Source: Lichenibacterium dinghuense
Lineage (GTDB): Bacteria; Pseudomonadota; Alphaproteobacteria; Rhizobiales; Beijerinckiaceae
NCBI RefSeq assembly: GCF_021730615.1
Contig: NZ_JAJLMN010000001.1
Coordinates: forward strand, 1,488,501-1,552,500
Direction of reading: 5' to 3'
Length of the DNA: 64,000 nucleotides
In this document: one piece after another, positions 61,830 to 64,000 of the stretch
How positions within the stretch are numbered: the first letter of the stretch is position 1
How the letters are laid out: every line of letters starts with the position of its first letter
Notes under the pieces: generated by a model
Seen by the model: the letters and a program-made list of their open reading frames with translations, nothing else
Databases searched by the model: none
What the model was told of the DNA's origin: nothing
Position numbers and translations under genes: made by a program

Positions 61830-62726
61830 TCAGGCCCAGTACTTTTCCACGTACCGCTTCGTCTCGGCCAGCATGAACCGCGCGCTGTCCTCGTAGCGAT
61901 CCTCCCAGGCGAAGACGCAGTTCGACAGGACGCCGTCGAACTTCATCTCGCCGAGCGTCTGGAAGAACAGCTCCCAGTCGATCTCGCCCTGGCCGAAGTC
62001 GGTGTGCTGGTGCACGCGCACCTTGGAACCCGGCGGGTTGACGATGTAGCGGAGCTGCGAGGACTTGGTGTGGTCGTAGGTGTCGGCGAGCCGCACGTGC
62101 GCGAGATAGCCCGCCGTGGCGCGCAGGTTCGCCACCATGTCGGGGCCGTAGAAGAAGGTGTGGGGCGCGATGAAGGAGGCGCGCACTGACCTGGAGTCGA
62201 TGGTCCTGATGATGTCGACCGCGGGGGCGATCTCCTCGATCCAGTCCTCCGGATGGGCTTCGAGCGACAGCACGAGCCCTTCCCGCTCCAGGATCGGCAC
62301 CAGCACGTCCATGGCGCGGAAGAACTGCCCCTCGCAGGTTTCGGGCCGGTGCAGGCCGCTGCGGTCCGCGAGGCTGCGGTCGGGCGAGCCGCCGCGCCCG
62401 AACTCGGATACCAGCATCGGGCATTCCATCTCGACAGCGACCTGGATGGCCCGCTTCCAATTGTCGATCGCCACCTCCCACTCGTCGGGATAGGGGCTCG
62501 CCCAGCGGTACATCGGCTGCAGCGTGGCGAGGCCGACGCCGTGGTCCTTGAGGGCGCGTTTGAAGGCCCTGACGCGCTCCGGATACACCTTCGGCCGCGT
62601 CCACCACGACAGGAAGTCCGGCCGGGGCGACAGCTCGACGTGGTCGTAGCCGAGCGCGGCGACCTTGCGGCAGGTGTCTTCGAGCGACAGGTGCCGGAAC
62701 ATGTGGGGGTCGAGCGTGTGCTTCAC
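61830..62726 (-). CDS. Sugar phosphate isomerase/epimerase (TIM barrel), second copy
   Basis: 298 residues from a GTG. YDHVELSPRPDFLSWW near the N terminus, LVSEFGRG, LVLSLEAHPEDWIEEI (metal Glu/His) and LADTYDHTKSSQLRYIV indicate the AP-endonuclease-family isomerase fold. Low similarity to the enzyme at 59487-60410, so it serves a different step. It lies 28 bp downstream of the ABC permease, on the same strand. Confidence 0.88.
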   Translation of the reverse strand: MKHTLDPHMFRHLSLEDTCRKVAALGYDHVELSPRPDFLSWWTRPKVYPERVRAFKRALKDHGVGLATLQPMYRWASPYPDEWEVAIDNWKRAIQVAVEMECPMLVSEFGRGGSPDRSLADRSGLHRPETCEGQFFRAMDVLVPILEREGLVLSLEAHPEDWIEEIAPAVDIIRTIDSRSVRASFIAPHTFFYGPDMVANLRATAGYLAHVRLADTYDHTKSSQLRYIVNPPGSKVRVHQHTDFGQGEIDWELFFQTLGEMKFDGVLSNCVFAWEDRYEDSARFMLAETKRYVEKYWA

Positions 62727-62754
62727 GGCTCTGCTCCGCTGTGAGGGATCGGGC

Positions 62755-63780
62755 TCAGGCCTTGCGACGGCGGCTCTGGCGGTACTGGTCGACCACCACG
62801 GCCGCCACGATGATGATGCCCTTGACGATGCCCTGCACGTAGGCGTCGATGCCCACGAAGGTGAAGCCCGAGGTCATCACGCCGAGGATCAGCGTGCCGA
62901 TCACCGTGCCGGAGATGCGGCCCGAGCCGCCCGACAGCGACACGCCGCCGATCACCGCCGCCGCGATGGCGTCGAGCTCGTAGCCCGTGCCCATCGAGGA
63001 CTGGCCCGAGGCCGCGCGCGCCGCCGTGACGAGGCCGGCCAGCCCCGACAGCACGCCCGCGATCGTGTAGACCACCATGATGTGCCGGCGCACGTCGATG
63101 CCGCTGACCCGCGCGGCCTGCGGGTTGGCGCCGATCGCGTAGGTGAACTTGCCGTAGCGCGTGTAGCGCAGCGCGACGTGGAAGATCATCGCCGTGACCA
63201 GGAAGATGACCACCGGCACGGCGCCCGAGCCGATCCAGGTGTAGTTGTCGGCCAGCATCGAGATGGGCTGGCCGCGGGTGTAGAGCTGCGCCACCGAGCG
63301 GGCCGTCACCATCATGCCGAGCGTGGCGATGAAGGGCGGGATGGCCGTTATCGCGATCAGCGAGCCGTTGATGAGCCCCGCGATGCCGCCGATCACGAGG
63401 CCGCACAGCACCGGCACGACGAAGGGCAGGCCGGTGAGGGCCGGGAACACCGCGCGGGCGTAGCCGGGCTCCTGGGCGAGGCTCGCCGCCACCATGGCCG
63501 ACACCGCCAGCACCGAGCCCGACGACAGGTCGATGCCGCCCGTGATGATGACCTGGGTGACCCCGATGGCGATGAGGCCCACCACCGACACCTGCAGGAT
63601 CATCACCAGCAGGCGCTGCCCGTTGAACAGGAAGCTCTGCCCGCGCACGCCCCAGCCCAGCGCCTCGAAGAACAGCGCGATGCCGATCAGCACCAGCACG
63701 ATGCCCACCTCGTTGGGCAATCGGCGCCGCCCGGCCTTGCGCTCCGCCACCGCGATCGTGTTGGTCAGGGGTTCGGTCAT
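62755..63780 (-). CDS. Sugar ABC transporter permease (RbsC-like)
   Basis: 341 residues with eight or more hydrophobic helices. The RbsC family marks are GVTQVIITGGIDLSSGSVLA, NGSLIAITAIPPFIATLGMM and GTLILGVMTSGFTFVGIDAYVQGIVKG. It forms the membrane channel of a ribose-type (CUT2) importer. It follows the ATPase gene by 57 bp on the minus strand. Confidence 0.93.
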   Translation of the reverse strand: MTEPLTNTIAVAERKAGRRRLPNEVGIVLVLIGIALFFEALGWGVRGQSFLFNGQRLLVMILQVSVVGLIAIGVTQVIITGGIDLSSGSVLAVSAMVAASLAQEPGYARAVFPALTGLPFVVPVLCGLVIGGIAGLINGSLIAITAIPPFIATLGMMVTARSVAQLYTRGQPISMLADNYTWIGSGAVPVVIFLVTAMIFHVALRYTRYGKFTYAIGANPQAARVSGIDVRRHIMVVYTIAGVLSGLAGLVTAARAASGQSSMGTGYELDAIAAAVIGGVSLSGGSGRISGTVIGTLILGVMTSGFTFVGIDAYVQGIVKGIIIVAAVVVDQYRQSRRRKA

Positions 63781-63837
63781 GCTGTCCTCCGCGTGTCGGA
63801 GGCTGTAGCCGCCCCCTTCAGTGTGGTCGATCGGGCA

Positions 63838-64000
63838 TCAGGCCGCCGCGAGCCGCATCACCGACACCTGGTCGGCCTCGGCGCGGTCGAGGATGCCGGT
63901 CAGCCGGCCCGCGTGCATCACCGCCACGCGGTCGCTCATGCCCAGCACCTCGGGCAGCTCCGACGAGATCATGATGACCGCCACCCCCTGCCCGGCGAGG
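63838..64000 (-). CDS. Sugar ABC transporter ATP-binding protein, C-terminal end (truncated by window edge)
   Basis: Only the last 53 codons are present. [19 protein letters not shown] and [11 protein letters not shown] are the end of the second nucleotide-binding domain of RbsA/MglA-type fused ATPases (ISSELPE is the switch region). Partner of the permease at 62755-63780. Confidence 0.9.
   Translation of the reverse strand, partial: LAGQGVAVIMISSELPEVLGMSDRVAVMHAGRLTGILDRAEADQVSVMRLAAA

Overview
The window is a GC-rich (by eye above 70% G+C) chromosomal segment of an alphaproteobacterium, most likely of the order Hyphomicrobiales (Rhizobiales), possibly near Methylobacteriaceae-like lineages. 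The evidence is the gene content: hslV-hslU, a small membrane gene upstream of xerD, metX-metW, a TIGR02300-type acidic zinc-ribbon protein, a Suv3-like RNA helicase, fdxA and glutathione-dependent formaldehyde dehydrogenase. GTG and TTG starts and 4-bp stop/start overlaps are frequent. Genus level is inference only.

Layout. 1-4.4 kb: 3' part of an argininosuccinate-lyase-like gene, a CGFS glutaredoxin, an AarF/UbiB-type kinase, a small membrane protein and xerD. 4.4-7.4 kb: hslVU on the minus strand with a good heat-shock (sigma-32) promoter, then a divergent DUF3108 protein. 7.6-12.2 kb: Suv3-like helicase with a long disordered tail, S4-domain protein, fdxA with a strong terminator. 12.4-16.9 kb: formaldehyde dehydrogenase, a GntR regulator, a DUF3830 protein and a two-component system. 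17.2-19.1 kb: metXW behind a promoter with a palindrome in its leader. 19.2-22.2 kb: DUF4142 protein, then an accessory patch with a DUF4160/DUF2442 pair and a HigB/HigA-type toxin-antitoxin pair whose antitoxin is split by an intact IS5-family element. 22.3-25.2 kb: a first lutABC operon. 25.3-28.6 kb: secreted DUF1080-like protein, L,D-transpeptidase, TVP38-type membrane protein.

28.7-34.0 kb: four tightly overlapping genes, encoding a small HEXXH protein, a DUF559-type nuclease, a two-headed small protein with a Lys/Pro hinge, and a 1062-residue protein with two P-loop ATPase domains (AAA-like and HerA-like). This nuclease/ATPase operon looks like a DNA-processing or defence module that I cannot assign to a named system, and it is the best candidate for something undescribed.

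34-43 kb: acyl-CoA ligase, cardiolipin synthase overlapping tail-to-tail with an EEP-family phosphohydrolase, a second and diverged lutABC operon, a cytochrome c, small disordered ORFs and a tyrosine phosphatase. 43-50 kb: dnaN, a diguanylate cyclase, cmk, a TIGR02300 protein, two identical tRNA-Ala(GGC) genes and an ABC exporter. 50-56 kb: DUF1328 protein with terminator, an LLM-type flavin monooxygenase with its FMN reductase, and polA. 56-58.2 kb: phnN-phnM-DUF1045 phosphonate genes without the C-P lyase core. 58.4-64 kb: a sugar or polyol locus (LacI regulator, two TIM-barrel isomerases, a Gfo/Idh/MocA dehydrogenase, ABC permease and the end of its ATPase). Two families of intergenic palindromic repeats are scattered between the genes.
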